Shown: positions 25,536 to 35,240, counted from the stretch's first letter. The stretch: DNA of 64,000 nt from Streptomyces alboflavus (GCF_000716675.1 NZ_JNXT01000030.1:1-64000); one strand, 5' to 3'. Notes: a model not told the origin generated them from the sequence alone. Program-made: numbers and translations.

Positions 25536-26936
25536 ATGAGCAGCACGAACACCGTGAACGGCGGCATCTCCTTCTGGTACGCGGACGACGGCCTGCCCAC
25601 GGCCCGCGAACCCCTCACCGGTGACACGACGGCCGACGTGTGCGTGGTCGGCGGCGGCTACACGGGCCTGTGGACGGCGTACTACCTGAAGAAGGCCGCG
25701 CCCTTCCTGCGCGTCACGGTCCTGGAGCAGCGGTTCTGCGGCTACGGGGCGTCGGGCCGCAACGGCGGCTGGCTCTACAACGGCATCGCGGGCCGCGACC
25801 GCTACGCCCGCCTGCACGGCCACGACGCCGCCGTCCGCCTCCAGCAGGCCATGAACGCCACCGTCGACGAGGTGATCCGCGTCGCCGCCGAGGAGAAGAT
25901 CGACGCCGACGTCCACCACGGCGGCGTCCTCGAAGTCGCCTACACGCCCGCCCAACTGGCCCGCCTGCGCGCCTTCCACGAGGCGGAACTCGCGTACGGG
26001 GAGAACGACCGGACGCTGCACGGCGCCCGCGAGACCGCCGAGCGGATCCGGGTGGCCGGGGCCGTCGGCTCGTCCTGGACTCCGCACGGCGCCCGGCTGC
26101 ACCCGGTGAAGCTGGTGAAGGGCCTCGCGGCGGCCGTCGAGGCGCTCGGCGTCACCATCCACGAGTCGACGCCGGTCACGGAGATCAAGCCGAAGCACGC
26201 GGTCACCCCGTACGGCACGGTCCGCGCGCCCTACGTCCTGCGCTGCACGGAGGGCTTCACGGCCTCCCTCAAGGGCCAGCGCCGCACCTGGCTGCCGATG
26301 AACTCCTCGATGATCGCCACCGCCCCGCTGCCCGCCGACGTCTGGGAGACCATCGGCTGGGCGGGCCGCGAGACGCTCGGCGACATGGCGCACGCGTACA
26401 TGTACGCGCAGCGGACCGCCGACGACCGCATCGCCCTCGGCGGCCGGGGCGTGCCGTACCACTTCGGCTCCAGGACGGACAACGACGGCCGTACGCAGCC
26501 GGCCACCGTCGACGCCCTGCGCGAGATCCTGGTCCGCTTCTTCCCGCAGCTCACCGGCGTCCGGATCGACCACGCCTGGTCGGGCGTCCTCGGCGTGCCC
26601 CGCGACTGGTGCGCCACGGTCACCCTGGACCGCGCCACCGGCCTCGGCTGGGCGGGCGGCTACGTCGGCTCCGGCGTCGCCACCGCCAACCTCGCCGCGC
26701 GCACCCTGCGCGACCTCGTCCAGCGCGACTCGGGCCAGGCGGGCGCGACCGACCTGACCGCCCTGCCCTGGGTGAACCACCGCGTGCGCAAGTGGGAACC
26801 GGAGCCGCTGCGGTGGCTGGGCGTGCACGGCATGTACGCCACGTTCCGGGCGGCGGACCGCCGTGAGGACAGCTCCCACAGCGCGTCGTCGTCCCGTCTC
26901 GCACGGCTGGCGGAGCGGGTGGCCGGGCGGCACTGA
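25536..26936 (+). CDS. FAD-dependent oxidoreductase (DAO family)
   Basis: 466 aa. FAD-binding motif VCVVGGGYTGLWTAYYLKK near 35, followed by FCGYGASGRNGGWLYNG, a typical D-amino-acid-oxidase/glycine-oxidase superfamily signature (often annotated gamma-glutamylputrescine oxidoreductase-like). The GLGWAGGYVGSGVATANLAARTLRDLV segment near 375 closes the FAD site. Substrate is probably an amine or amino acid. The N-terminal FWYADDG is family typical. Divergent from the DsbA-like gene with a 91-bp gap. No polyamine genes nearby. Confidence 0.85.
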   Translation: MSSTNTVNGGISFWYADDGLPTAREPLTGDTTADVCVVGGGYTGLWTAYYLKKAAPFLRVTVLEQRFCGYGASGRNGGWLYNGIAGRDRYARLHGHDAAVRLQQAMNATVDEVIRVAAEEKIDADVHHGGVLEVAYTPAQLARLRAFHEAELAYGENDRTLHGARETAERIRVAGAVGSSWTPHGARLHPVKLVKGLAAAVEALGVTIHESTPVTEIKPKHAVTPYGTVRAPYVLRCTEGFTASLKGQRRTWLPMNSSMIATAPLPADVWETIGWAGRETLGDMAHAYMYAQRTADDRIALGGRGVPYHFGSRTDNDGRTQPATVDALREILVRFFPQLTGVRIDHAWSGVLGVPRDWCATVTLDRATGLGWAGGYVGSGVATANLAARTLRDLVQRDSGQAGATDLTALPWVNHRVRKWEPEPLRWLGVHGMYATFRAADRREDSSHSASSSRLARLAERVAGRH

Positions 26937-27052
26937 GCGGGTGGCCTGACCGCCACTGAGATCAGCCACTGAGATCGACAGTCCCCCGGAGTGACCGTCA
27001 CACCCATGTGTCACGATCACTCGTTCTTATTCGTTCGGCCCGGGGGGGCTTC

Positions 27053-30000
27053 ATGCCACAACCACACACCTCTGCGAGACCCGTTGCCGGCGCGGCGAGA
27101 CCCAGGGCGCCCTTCGCCCTGCTCCTCGCCCTGACCGCGCTGCTGTCCCTGTGCGTCCCGGCGGTGCTGCCGACGGCGACCGCGCGGGCCGCCGAACCCG
27201 CGCCGGAGTGCGCGCCGCTGGCCCTCGCCCCGTTCGGCGACCCGGGCGACGCGGTCGGCAGAGCAGTGGTCGCGCCCGACGCGACCACCTGCTTCACCTT
27301 CTCCGCGACCGAGGCCGGTCTGCACCAGATAACGCTCGACGACAGCAGCAACGAGGCGTACACGCAGCTGTACGACGGCGGCACCCGGATCGACTGCGCC
27401 GGCCGCGTCTGCGACCTGCCCGCGGCGGGCACCTACACCGTGAAGGTCGTCAACAACGGCTTCGAGGACGCGAGGACGGCCCTCACCGTCGTGCCCCTCG
27501 GCGGTACCCGAGGCTGTGCCGCGTCCACCGGCACCGGCTGGGACCAGCCGACCGTCTCCCGGCAGTCCTCCGGCCGTGTGCAGGTCGACTGCCAGCCCTT
27601 CGACGCCGAACCCGGTGACCGCATACGGCTCACCCACGGCACCAAGGTCTACGGCGACACCCTCGCCTGGATCACCGACGCCACCGGCGCCCGGATCTGC
27701 CCGCGCGCCCCCGAGGACGGCGAGGACAGCTGCGTCCTGCCCGGCACGGGCCCCTACCGCGTCCTGTCCCACGTCACCGAGGCGGGGCGCGGTTTCCCCG
27801 CCCAGTACGCGGTCGACGTCCGGCGGCTCAACGACCCCCAGGGGTGCCCGTCCACGCCGGTCCGGCCGTACGGCCCGCTGACCGCGCAGGACTTCACCAC
27901 GACGCCCTGCTTCACGGTCACCACGGACAGGGCGGGCCGGTATCTGGTCGACCCCGTCGCCAAGGACGAAGGCGGCGACCGCACGCCCGTCCGCGTGCAC
28001 GACCGCTCCGGCAAGACCGTCTGCCGCACCACCACGGAGCCCTGCCGACTGCCCTCCGCGGGCACCTACACGGCCGTCCTCGGCGACGAGTACCCCTTCC
28101 ACTCCCCGAGCGACCTGGTCGTCCTCGACCGGGCCTCCGACAGCGGCTGCGTGCAGGCCGAACCCGGCCTCCACCGGGGCAGGTTCAGCACGCCCGGACA
28201 GTACGACTGCCTGCGGCTCACCGCGCCCAAGGGTGCGACGGTCGCGGCCCTCACCCCGCTCGGCGGCTCCGGGGTCGACGCCGACGTGGAGGTCGTCGAC
28301 AGCACCGGAGCAGAGCAGTGCGACGCGGAGAAGCTCGCCGCGGGCACCTGCGCGCTCACCGGTGACGCGCCCTACCGCGCGCTCGTACACGCCGACGGCA
28401 GCCCCCGCACCGGCCCGTACGCGGTCGCCCTGCACCGCACGGACGCGGCGGGCGACTGTCCCGTCCTGCCCGCGGGCAGCTTCGCGGCCGACGGCGCCAA
28501 GGCCACGTTCGCCACGGGTGACGGCACGTTCTCGCGCTGCCTGACGATCCCGGCGGACGACCACACGTCAGCCGAGGTGCTGCAGCTCGTCAACACCTCC
28601 GGCGACGTGCCCGCCAAGTTCTCGGTGCTCGACTCCTCGGGCAAGCCCGTCTGCGACCGCTACGCCACCACCCACGGCTGGACGCTCTGTGCGCTGACGC
28701 CCGGCAAGGCGCACACCGTCCTGGTCACCGGCCGCGACCAGGCCGCCGACTACACCCTGACGCGACGCGACGTGACGTCGACAGCCTCGGCCGCGGGCTG
28801 CGCGAAGACCTCGGCCGCCAAGGTCGGCGGCCCCTCCGTGAAGGGCACGTACGGCGCCCCCGGCACCCTGCGCTGCCACCAGGTCACCACCCCGGAGGCC
28901 ACGGACGTCCTGCACGTCGACGTGCGGGACGCCCTGGGCACCGCCAACGTCACCGTCCTCGGCGGCGACGAGTCGAAGTGTTCCAACCGCAACAGCGCCT
29001 GCGCCGTCACCGGCAGCACCACCCATCAGGTGCTCGTCCAAGTACCGTCGAACCGCAAGGCGGCGCCCGAGTACCGCCTCGACGCCCTGCGCGTCGCGAC
29101 GGCCGGGGGCCCCGCGCCCGAGTGCGCCAAGGTCCCGTCCGTCGCCTACGGGTACGGCCCGGTCACCGGCAGGCTCGACGAGTCCCGTACGGCGGTGTGC
29201 GCGGTCCTGCCCACCGTCGGCGGCGACCACTTCGAGTCCGAGATCACCGACACCTCCGGAGCCACGCACACGGCCGTCCCCGCGCTCTACAACAGCGAGT
29301 GGAAGAACGGCTGCAGCTGGTTCTCGAGCGACGACGGCGAGGGCTACGACTGCGGCGTGACGGAATCCCCCTCATCCTCCTCGACGCCGCGCAAGCCCTC
29401 CGTCCTCCTCCTCGGCCTCCCGGAGAAGGCGTCGAGCACCTCGTACCGCGCCACGATGAAGTGCACGCGCGGCCCCTGCGGCGGCGAGAAGGTCACCGTC
29501 ACCGACGTGACCCCCATGACCGCCGCGAGCGGCACCGAGCACACCCTCACGGTGACGGGCACCGCCCTCCACCCCGACTTCACGGTCCGCCTCTCCCAGC
29601 CGGGCAGGAAGCTCACCGCGAAGACGACCTCGGTGTCGGCCGACCACCGCACCCTGAAGGCGACGCTCGACCTGACGGACGTCCCCGCGGGGACCTGGAG
29701 CATGAGCGTCCACACCGGCGGCACGGAGTTCTCCCGCGGCACCTTCACCGTCACCGAACCGGAGCCGCGCAACACCACCGCCCCCAAGCTGACGGGCACG
29801 GCCGCCGTCGGCTCCAAGGTCACCGCGACCACCGGGACCTGGACGGGCGCGCCCTCCTCGTACGGCTACCAGTGGCAGGCGAACGGCACGGCGATCGCGG
29901 GCGCCACGGCGTCGACGTACAAGATCCCGGCCGCGCACCTGGGCAAGAAGCTCACCGTCACCGTCACCGCGCGAAAGCCCGGCTTCCCGGGCGCCGCCGC

Positions 30001-30307
30001 GACCTCCGCGCCGGTCAAGGTCGCCAAGGGCACCGCACCCAAGGCCACGAAGGCCCCGGCGATCACCGGCACCGCCCGCGTCGGCAAGGTCCTCAAGGCC
30101 GCGAAGGGCACCTGGTCGCCCGCCCCGGGCTCGTACTCCTACCGGTGGTACGCGAACGGAACGGCGATCAGCGGCGCGACCAAGTCCTCGCTGACCCTGA
30201 AGTCCGCCCAGCGCGGCAAGAAGATCACGGTCAAGGTGACGGCGCACCGCACCGGCCACCGCGAAGGAACGGCGACGAGCAAGGCGACGAAGGCGGTCGC
30301 CCGCTAG
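27053..30307 (+). CDS. Large secreted repeat protein with Cys modules and C-terminal Ig-like repeats
   Basis: 1084 aa. A signal peptide (residues 20-48, LLLALTALLSLCVPAVLPTATARA) precedes about seven related modules of some 100-115 aa. Each has paired cysteines and a GxYxVxV-type strand end (for example VCDLPAAGTYTVKVVNN, PCRLPSAGTYTAVLG, TCALTGDAPYRALVHA). Residues about 830-910 are an IPT-like strand domain. Two C-terminal repeats follow (GTWTGAPSSYGYQWQANGTA and GTWSPAPGSYSYRWYANGTA), of the kind common in Streptomyces surface proteins. There is no LPxTG or catalytic motif. Probably an extracellular or cell-surface adhesive protein. ATG 27053 follows a G7 tract. Confidence 0.75.
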   Translation: MPQPHTSARPVAGAARPRAPFALLLALTALLSLCVPAVLPTATARAAEPAPECAPLALAPFGDPGDAVGRAVVAPDATTCFTFSATEAGLHQITLDDSSNEAYTQLYDGGTRIDCAGRVCDLPAAGTYTVKVVNNGFEDARTALTVVPLGGTRGCAASTGTGWDQPTVSRQSSGRVQVDCQPFDAEPGDRIRLTHGTKVYGDTLAWITDATGARICPRAPEDGEDSCVLPGTGPYRVLSHVTEAGRGFPAQYAVDVRRLNDPQGCPSTPVRPYGPLTAQDFTTTPCFTVTTDRAGRYLVDPVAKDEGGDRTPVRVHDRSGKTVCRTTTEPCRLPSAGTYTAVLGDEYPFHSPSDLVVLDRASDSGCVQAEPGLHRGRFSTPGQYDCLRLTAPKGATVAALTPLGGSGVDADVEVVDSTGAEQCDAEKLAAGTCALTGDAPYRALVHADGSPRTGPYAVALHRTDAAGDCPVLPAGSFAADGAKATFATGDGTFSRCLTIPADDHTSAEVLQLVNTSGDVPAKFSVLDSSGKPVCDRYATTHGWTLCALTPGKAHTVLVTGRDQAADYTLTRRDVTSTASAAGCAKTSAAKVGGPSVKGTYGAPGTLRCHQVTTPEATDVLHVDVRDALGTANVTVLGGDESKCSNRNSACAVTGSTTHQVLVQVPSNRKAAPEYRLDALRVATAGGPAPECAKVPSVAYGYGPVTGRLDESRTAVCAVLPTVGGDHFESEITDTSGATHTAVPALYNSEWKNGCSWFSSDDGEGYDCGVTESPSSSSTPRKPSVLLLGLPEKASSTSYRATMKCTRGPCGGEKVTVTDVTPMTAASGTEHTLTVTGTALHPDFTVRLSQPGRKLTAKTTSVSADHRTLKATLDLTDVPAGTWSMSVHTGGTEFSRGTFTVTEPEPRNTTAPKLTGTAAVGSKVTATTGTWTGAPSSYGYQWQANGTAIAGATASTYKIPAAHLGKKLTVTVTARKPGFPGAAATSAPVKVAKGTAPKATKAPAITGTARVGKVLKAAKGTWSPAPGSYSYRWYANGTAISGATKSSLTLKSAQRGKKITVKVTAHRTGHREGTATSKATKAVAR

Positions 30308-30323
30308 CCGCGGGAGAGGCACA

Positions 30324-30360
30324 CGAAGGCCCCGGCACCTCATCGGTGCCGGGGCCTTCG
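30324..30360 (+). terminator. Terminator after the secreted repeat protein
   Basis: Perfect 16-bp stem (30324-30339 with 30345-30360) and a 5-nt loop, just before the tRNA gene that runs on the other strand. Confidence 0.85.
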
Positions 30361-30370
30361 CCGTTCTCGG

Positions 30371-30444
30371 AGCCCCCTGTCGGATTCGAACCGACGACCT
30401 TCGCTTTACAAGAGCGGCGCTCTGACCAGCTGAGCTAAGGAGGC
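30371..30444 (-). tRNA. tRNA-Thr(TGT)
   Basis: Read on the minus strand it begins GCCTCCTTAGCTCAG and ends GTTCGAATCCGACAGGGGGCT, with D, anticodon and T arms in place. The anticodon loop reads CTTGTAA, giving TGT (reads ACA). The acceptor stem GCCTCC(T) pairs with (A)GGGGGC allowing a G-U pair. CCA is not encoded. No integration element is attached here. Confidence 0.9.
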
Positions 30445-30652
30445 AGTGCACAGACGTGCCCGTGCAGTGTAACCAACGGGTCCGACACGTCCGGGGGCCG
30501 TCTCGAAAATTTCCGCGAAGGTCGTGACCTTCCGGCTACTGACAGACCAACGACCTGCGGGGTAGCGTCACGGACAGTTCACCCACGTGGACTAGACCCA
30601 TCCTTTACTCGGATCGTCCGGCACGTTCCTGCCGGTGAAGGGGGCCCTCACC
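30445..30652. promoter_or_regulatory. msiK promoter region
   Basis: CTGACA at 30539-30544 and TAGCGT at 30563-30568, 18 bp apart, resemble a sigma-70-type (HrdB) promoter. The DasR-like site at 30586 lies about 18 bp after the -10 box, where bound repressor would block initiation or early elongation. Confidence 0.55.
30586..30601. promoter_or_regulatory. DasR-type operator (dre) upstream of msiK
   Basis: CGTGGACTAGACCCAT shares the 12-mer GTGGACTAGACC with the site before nagK at 349 and matches the dre consensus at about 11 of 16 positions. Confidence 0.65.
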
Positions 30653-31789
30653 ATGGCCACTGTTTCGTTCGACAAGGCGACCCGGATCTACCCGGGTTCC
30701 ACCAAGCCCGCCGTCGACTCTCTCGAGATCGAGATCGAGGACGGCGAGTTCCTCGTCCTGGTCGGCCCGTCCGGCTGCGGCAAGTCCACGTCCCTGCGCA
30801 TGCTCGCGGGCCTGGAGGACGTGAACGCCGGCGCCATCCGCATCGGTGAGCGCGACGTCACGCACCTGCCGCCGAAGGACCGGGACATCGCCATGGTGTT
30901 CCAGAACTACGCGCTGTACCCGCACATGTCGGTCGCCGCGAACATGGGCTTCGCCCTGAAGATCGCGGGCGTCGACAAGGCCACCATCCGGCAGAAGGTC
31001 GAGGAGGCCGCGAAGATCCTCGACCTCACGGAGTACCTGGACCGCAAGCCCAAGGCCCTCTCCGGCGGTCAGCGCCAGCGCGTCGCGATGGGCCGCGCCA
31101 TCGTCCGTGAGCCGCAGGTCTTCCTCATGGACGAGCCGCTGTCCAACCTCGACGCCAAGCTGCGTGTGTCGACGCGTACGCAGATCGCCTCGCTCCAGCG
31201 CCGCCTCGGCATCACCACGGTGTACGTCACGCACGACCAGGTCGAGGCCATGACGATGGGCGACCGCGTGGCGGTGCTCAAGGACGGGCTCCTCCAGCAG
31301 GTGGACTCGCCGCGCAACATGTACGACCGCCCGGCGAACCTCTTCGTCGCGGGCTTCATCGGCTCCCCTGCGATGAACCTCGTCGAGGTCCCGATCACCG
31401 ACGGCGGCGTGAAGTTCGGCAACTCCGTGGTCCCGGTGAACCGCGAGGCGCTGTCCGCCGCCGCCGACAAGGGCGACCGCACGGTCACCGTCGGCGTCCG
31501 CCCGGAGCACTTCGACATCGTCGAGCAGAACGGCGGCGCCGCGAAGACCCTCTCCAAGGAGACCGCGGACGCCCCGGCCGGCCTCGCCGTGTCCGTGAAC
31601 GTCGTCGAGGAGCTCGGCGCCGACGGGTACGTCTACGGCACCGCCGAGGTCGGCGGCGAGCAGAAGGACCTCGTGGTCCGCGTGAACGGCCGCCAGGTGC
31701 CGGACAAGGGCGCCCAGTTGCACGTCGTGCCCCGGCCGGGCGAGACCCACGTCTTCTCGACGTCGACGGGCGAGCGGCTCAGCGACTGA
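30653..31789 (+). CDS. msiK: Multiple-sugar-import ABC transporter ATPase MsiK
   Basis: 378 aa. ABC ATPase domain (1-235): Walker A GPSGCGKST near 38, Q-loop FQNYALYPHMS, signature LSGGQRQRVAMGRAIVREP near 137, Walker B VFLMDEPLSNLDAKLR, H-loop VYVTHDQVEAMT. The C-terminal TOBE/regulatory part (about 240-378, VTVGVRPEHFDIV) is that of MalK/UgpC-type importers. MsiK is the shared ATPase that energises several Streptomyces oligosaccharide importers (cellobiose, chitobiose, maltose), so it stands alone without permease genes, as here. The dre-like operator suggests control with aminosugar uptake. Confidence 0.94.
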   Translation: MATVSFDKATRIYPGSTKPAVDSLEIEIEDGEFLVLVGPSGCGKSTSLRMLAGLEDVNAGAIRIGERDVTHLPPKDRDIAMVFQNYALYPHMSVAANMGFALKIAGVDKATIRQKVEEAAKILDLTEYLDRKPKALSGGQRQRVAMGRAIVREPQVFLMDEPLSNLDAKLRVSTRTQIASLQRRLGITTVYVTHDQVEAMTMGDRVAVLKDGLLQQVDSPRNMYDRPANLFVAGFIGSPAMNLVEVPITDGGVKFGNSVVPVNREALSAAADKGDRTVTVGVRPEHFDIVEQNGGAAKTLSKETADAPAGLAVSVNVVEELGADGYVYGTAEVGGEQKDLVVRVNGRQVPDKGAQLHVVPRPGETHVFSTSTGERLSD

Positions 31790-31801
31790 CCGCCATCCAC
31801 T

Positions 31802-31841
31802 CGGCGAAGGGCCCCGCACTCCGGTGCGGGGCCCTTCGCCG
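31802..31841 (+). terminator. Strong terminator after msiK
   Basis: Perfect 18-bp stem (31802-31819 with 31824-31841) and a TCCG tetraloop, starting 13 bp after the stop codon. Confidence 0.92.
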
Positions 31842-32056
31842 TAGCCGGTCCGCGCGCCGGCCCCTCGCCGTACCCGGCCGCCGTCCGCCGCACACCCTCC
31901 GCCCCCACCCCCGTCAGAGGTTGTCGACAAATACCCCGGCACATCGGTCATTTCGATCCTTGTGCGTCAACACGCAAGCAGAAAGACACCGAGCCCCGTA
32001 GCTCGACCGGGTGACTAAATGTCGCCAAATCATCACCTACCGCTACTCTCACTCGC

Positions 32057-32515
32057 GTGACGCACTCCGCCAACCACACCCAGAAGTCGCGCCGGGGCCA
32101 CCGCGGCCCCGGCCGCCGCATCGGGCGCACGCTCGCCCTCGTCCTGCCCGTCGTCCTGGTGCTGTCCGGCACGCTCGCGGTCACCCGGGTCAACTGGTCC
32201 GGCAGTTCCTCGGACTCGGTCCTCACCGCGTCGGCGGGCGACCTGTCCGTACCGGCCAAGTCCCGTGCCCCGCAGGACGTCCTGCGCCACCGGCTCCTCC
32301 TCGAACTCCAGGAGAAGAACCCCGGCGTCGCCCTCACGCAGCTGCAGCAGGAGGTCGACCGGCACCCCTCGCTCGCCAAGCACTGCGTGTCCATCGCCCG
32401 CGCACTCGGCCGCGCCGCCGTCCGCGCGTACGGCCCGACCCGCGCCCAGTCCTACGCACGCCCGGTCTGCGACACGTCCTTCGCCACGGGCGTCGCCGCG
32501 CACCAGAACGGCTGA
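32057..32515 (+). CDS. Small secreted or membrane-anchored hypothetical protein
   Basis: 152 aa from GTG 32057. Basic N-terminus, one hydrophobic segment (about 24-45, IGRTLALVLPVVLVLSGTLAV), then a helical acidic/basic domain (RLLLELQEKNPGVALTQLQQEVDRHPSLAKHCVSIARALGRAAV) with two cysteines (KHC and PVCDTSF) that may pair outside the cell. I do not recognise the family; it reads like small conserved Streptomyces exported proteins. Upstream DNA 31960-32050 is AT-richer and could hold the promoter. Confidence 0.7.
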   Translation: MTHSANHTQKSRRGHRGPGRRIGRTLALVLPVVLVLSGTLAVTRVNWSGSSSDSVLTASAGDLSVPAKSRAPQDVLRHRLLLELQEKNPGVALTQLQQEVDRHPSLAKHCVSIARALGRAAVRAYGPTRAQSYARPVCDTSFATGVAAHQNG

Positions 32516-32640
32516 GCGCCACCCCGGCGGCCTCACGCGGCCTCACGCGGCCCCACACGGCCCCGTTAAGGGCCGGTAGGGGCCTCTCAGGGGCCGAGGC
32601 GGCACCGAACCCTGCGCGGTACGCCGCGTAGGGTTCCGTC

Positions 32641-33375
32641 ATGACCACCGGTGCCCACCACCCCGCACGGCCCACGCAGGCCGTCGTCCTGGCCGGCGGC
32701 CAGGGCTCACGCCTTCGCCCGTACACCGACGACCGGCCCAAGCCCATGGTCGAGATCCCCGGCACGGGGACCCCGATCATCGGCCACCAGCTGGCCTGGC
32801 TCGCCGCCGAGGGCGTCACGGACGCGGTCGTCTCCTGCGGCCACCTCGCCGAGGTGCTCCAGGAGTGGCTGGAGTCCGCGGACCTGCCGCTGAAGGTCAC
32901 CACGGTCGTCGAGAAGGAGCCGCTCGGCCGCGGCGGCGGCCTCAAGTACGCCGCCGCGCACCTGCCGCACACCGACCGGCCCTGGTACGCGACCAACGGC
33001 GACATCTGGACCCGCTTCTCGCTGCGCGACATGGCCGCCTTCCACGCCGAGCGCGACGCCACCGCCACCCTCGCCCTGGCCCGCCCCCGCATCCCGTGGG
33101 GCGCCGTGGAGACGGACGCCTTCGGCCACATCACGGACTTCATCGAGGCCCCGCCGTCGCCGTACCTCATCAACGCGGGCGTGTACGTCTTCTCGGCGGC
33201 CTTCACCGGCCTGCTGCCCGACCGCGGCGACCACGAGCGGACCACGTTCCCGCGCCTGGCCCGGGAGAAGCGCCTGGCCGGTTTCCCGCTGCCGCAGGGC
33301 GCGTACTGGCGCGCCATCGACACCGCCAAGGACCTCACCGAGGCGGCCAAGGAGCTGGCGGCCCAGAGGGGCTGA
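32641..33375 (+). CDS. Sugar nucleotidyltransferase (NTP-transferase family)
   Basis: 244 aa. Opens with AVVLAGGQGSRLRPYTDDRPKPMVEI (residues 14-39), the nucleotide-binding GGxGxRLxPxTxxxPKPM signature. It continues with IIGHQLAWLAAEGVTDAVVSCGHLAE, ATNGDIWTRFSL and YLINAGVYVFS. It lacks the C-terminal left-handed helix of full GlmU/RfbA enzymes, so it is a short mannose-1-phosphate guanylyltransferase- or glucose-1-phosphate-type pyrophosphorylase. Product sugar nucleotide is not determined. Convergent with the DoxX-like gene. Confidence 0.85.
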   Translation: MTTGAHHPARPTQAVVLAGGQGSRLRPYTDDRPKPMVEIPGTGTPIIGHQLAWLAAEGVTDAVVSCGHLAEVLQEWLESADLPLKVTTVVEKEPLGRGGGLKYAAAHLPHTDRPWYATNGDIWTRFSLRDMAAFHAERDATATLALARPRIPWGAVETDAFGHITDFIEAPPSPYLINAGVYVFSAAFTGLLPDRGDHERTTFPRLAREKRLAGFPLPQGAYWRAIDTAKDLTEAAKELAAQRG

Positions 33376-33500
33376 CCGCGCCCCGAGTCGCCCGGGCGAA
33401 CGCCGATGGGGCCCCGCACACGTGCTGTGTGCGGGGCCCCATCGACGTACCGGGGACGTACCGGAGGCGAGCGCCCCCGGCCGGGGGCGCGCCGGGCGCC

Positions 33501-35240
33501 TCAGCCGAGGACACCGCCGAGCAGGCCCGGCTTCGCGCCGCCGCCCGTGGTGCCGCCACCGCCGGTGGAGCCGCCGGAGCCGCCGCCCGTGGTGCCGCCG
33601 GAGCCGGTGTCGGCGCCGCCCGTGGTGCCGCCGCTGGTGGCGGCCGGGCCGCTGCTCGCCGCGGGCGGCTGCTCCTCGGTGGGCGCCTGCTGCTGTGACG
33701 ACGGCGCCTGGCCGCCGGTGCCCTGCGTGGCGGTCGGCCGGCCCTGGCTCGCGCCGCCGGTCTCGGGGGCCGCGCCCGGGGTGCCGTCGGCGCCCCGCGT
33801 GGGGCTGGCCGAACTGCCCTGCGTGGGCGCGCCGTCGGCGGTCGCCGACGGGCTCTGCTTGTCGCGGCGCAGCTGGCGTTCGCCGTCGGATTCGCCCGGC
33901 AGCGGGGTGCCGGGCAGTTCGTTGCGCGGGGCCTCGCCGGGGCCGGGCACGGTGACGCGGTCCGCGTCCCGCACCGCGCCGCCGAGCAGCGAGCCGACGA
34001 GCAGCGTGAGGCCCACGACGACGGTCCCGATGAGCGCCCCACGCCGCAGCACCCGGCGCCGCAGCTCCCACAGCTCCGCGCGTGGCCCGAGCGTGCGCCA
34101 GGCCTCGTTGGCCAGGCGGCCGTCGACGGAGTAGACGGGCGCGCCCGCGATGATCAGCGGCGACCAGGCGGCCAGATAGATGATGTCGGGCGCGTCGTAC
34201 GCCGGGACGGTCTTCCAGCTCACCGTCACCAGGAGCGCCGCGGAGAGCAGCACCCCGATGGAGGCGGCGAGCCGCTGCCAGAGGCCGAGCACGGTCAGCA
34301 CGCCGACGATGACCTGAAGGAAGGCGATGACGAGACCGGCGCCCACGGGGTGCTGGAGCGCCCAGTCCCGCAGCGGCTCGGCGAGCGCCCACGGGTGCAG
34401 CGAGTTCAGCCACTTGACCATGGAGCCGCGCTCGCCGCCGTCGAAGTAGACGGGGTCGCAGAGCTTGCCCATGCCGGCGTAGATCGAGATGAAGCCGAGG
34501 AAGACGCGCAGCGGGAGCAGCACGACGCCCAGGTTCAGGCGGCGGCCGGGGAAGTAGGCGTGCCGCTGCGCGCCCGCCGTGCCCGCGCCGCCCCGGCGTC
34601 CGGTGGCCTGGTCACGGTCGTCCCCGCCGTCCCCGTCATAGCCGTCGTCGGCGTACCGCGCGGCCTCGGCCTCGTGGTGCTCGTCGTCGGCGCTGCCGGG
34701 CAGCCGCATCTGCGGGAGCAGCCGGGTGCCGTCGCGGGGGTCGCGGGGCGGCGTGAAGGCGGCGGTCTCGGCCGGGTCGCGGGGCGGGGTGAAGGCCGCG
34801 GTCTCGGCCGGGTCGGCGTACGGATCGTCGAGGTCGACGCGCGGGATGACCTGGGTGGAGCCGCCGTCGTCGAAGGTGTCGCGGCCGCCCCCTTCGGCCG
34901 AACGGCGCACACCGCTCGCGCGTACGGCCTGAAGCAGTCCGCTCGCGTCGAGGTCGCCCGGCGCGGACTTGCCGCTCCACACGACGGGGGCGCGCCTGCG
35001 GGCCGGCGCGGCCCCGGCGGCGGGGATCCGCACGGTGTCGTCCGTGGTGTTCAAGTCGCGTGCGATACGCGGCGATTGGGTCCGCCCGGAGGTCCGGAGC
35101 TGCACGCGGAAGCTCGCGTGATTGACGATGACCTGCGCCGGGTCGCAGGGCACCTTCACCATGCTCAGCGCGGGAGTGTCGTCGAACCCTGACGAGCGTC
35201 CCCCCGTGGGTGTGCGGGGTGTTCTGGTGTCCACACTCAT
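33501..35240 (-). CDS. DoxX-like membrane protein with long disordered flanks
   Basis: 579 aa. Residues 1-230 are soluble and disordered, including a 12-residue tandem repeat (PAETAAFTPPRD twice, encoded by a 36-bp repeat). A DoxX-type four-helix membrane unit follows (about 232-395: LNLGVVLLPLRVFLGFISIYAGMGKL opening, VIAFLQVIVGVLTVLGLWQRL, LIIAGAPVYSVDG). Another membrane helix is near 415. The 150-residue C-terminus is Gly/Thr/Ser/Pro-rich with GGTTGG repeats. It probably belongs to the inner-membrane oxidoreductase-associated DoxX superfamily; the tails suggest a structural or interaction role. It is read in the same direction as rlmB upstream of it. Confidence 0.78.
   Translation of the reverse strand: MSVDTRTPRTPTGGRSSGFDDTPALSMVKVPCDPAQVIVNHASFRVQLRTSGRTQSPRIARDLNTTDDTVRIPAAGAAPARRRAPVVWSGKSAPGDLDASGLLQAVRASGVRRSAEGGGRDTFDDGGSTQVIPRVDLDDPYADPAETAAFTPPRDPAETAAFTPPRDPRDGTRLLPQMRLPGSADDEHHEAEAARYADDGYDGDGGDDRDQATGRRGGAGTAGAQRHAYFPGRRLNLGVVLLPLRVFLGFISIYAGMGKLCDPVYFDGGERGSMVKWLNSLHPWALAEPLRDWALQHPVGAGLVIAFLQVIVGVLTVLGLWQRLAASIGVLLSAALLVTVSWKTVPAYDAPDIIYLAAWSPLIIAGAPVYSVDGRLANEAWRTLGPRAELWELRRRVLRRGALIGTVVVGLTLLVGSLLGGAVRDADRVTVPGPGEAPRNELPGTPLPGESDGERQLRRDKQSPSATADGAPTQGSSASPTRGADGTPGAAPETGGASQGRPTATQGTGGQAPSSQQQAPTEEQPPAASSGPAATSGGTTGGADTGSGGTTGGGSGGSTGGGGTTGGGAKPGLLGGVLG

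Noticed and set aside
30371..30444. tRNA-Thr as an integration site
   Set aside because: The tRNA 3' end is not duplicated nearby and no integrase is adjacent; the only attachment pair is at gpmA.
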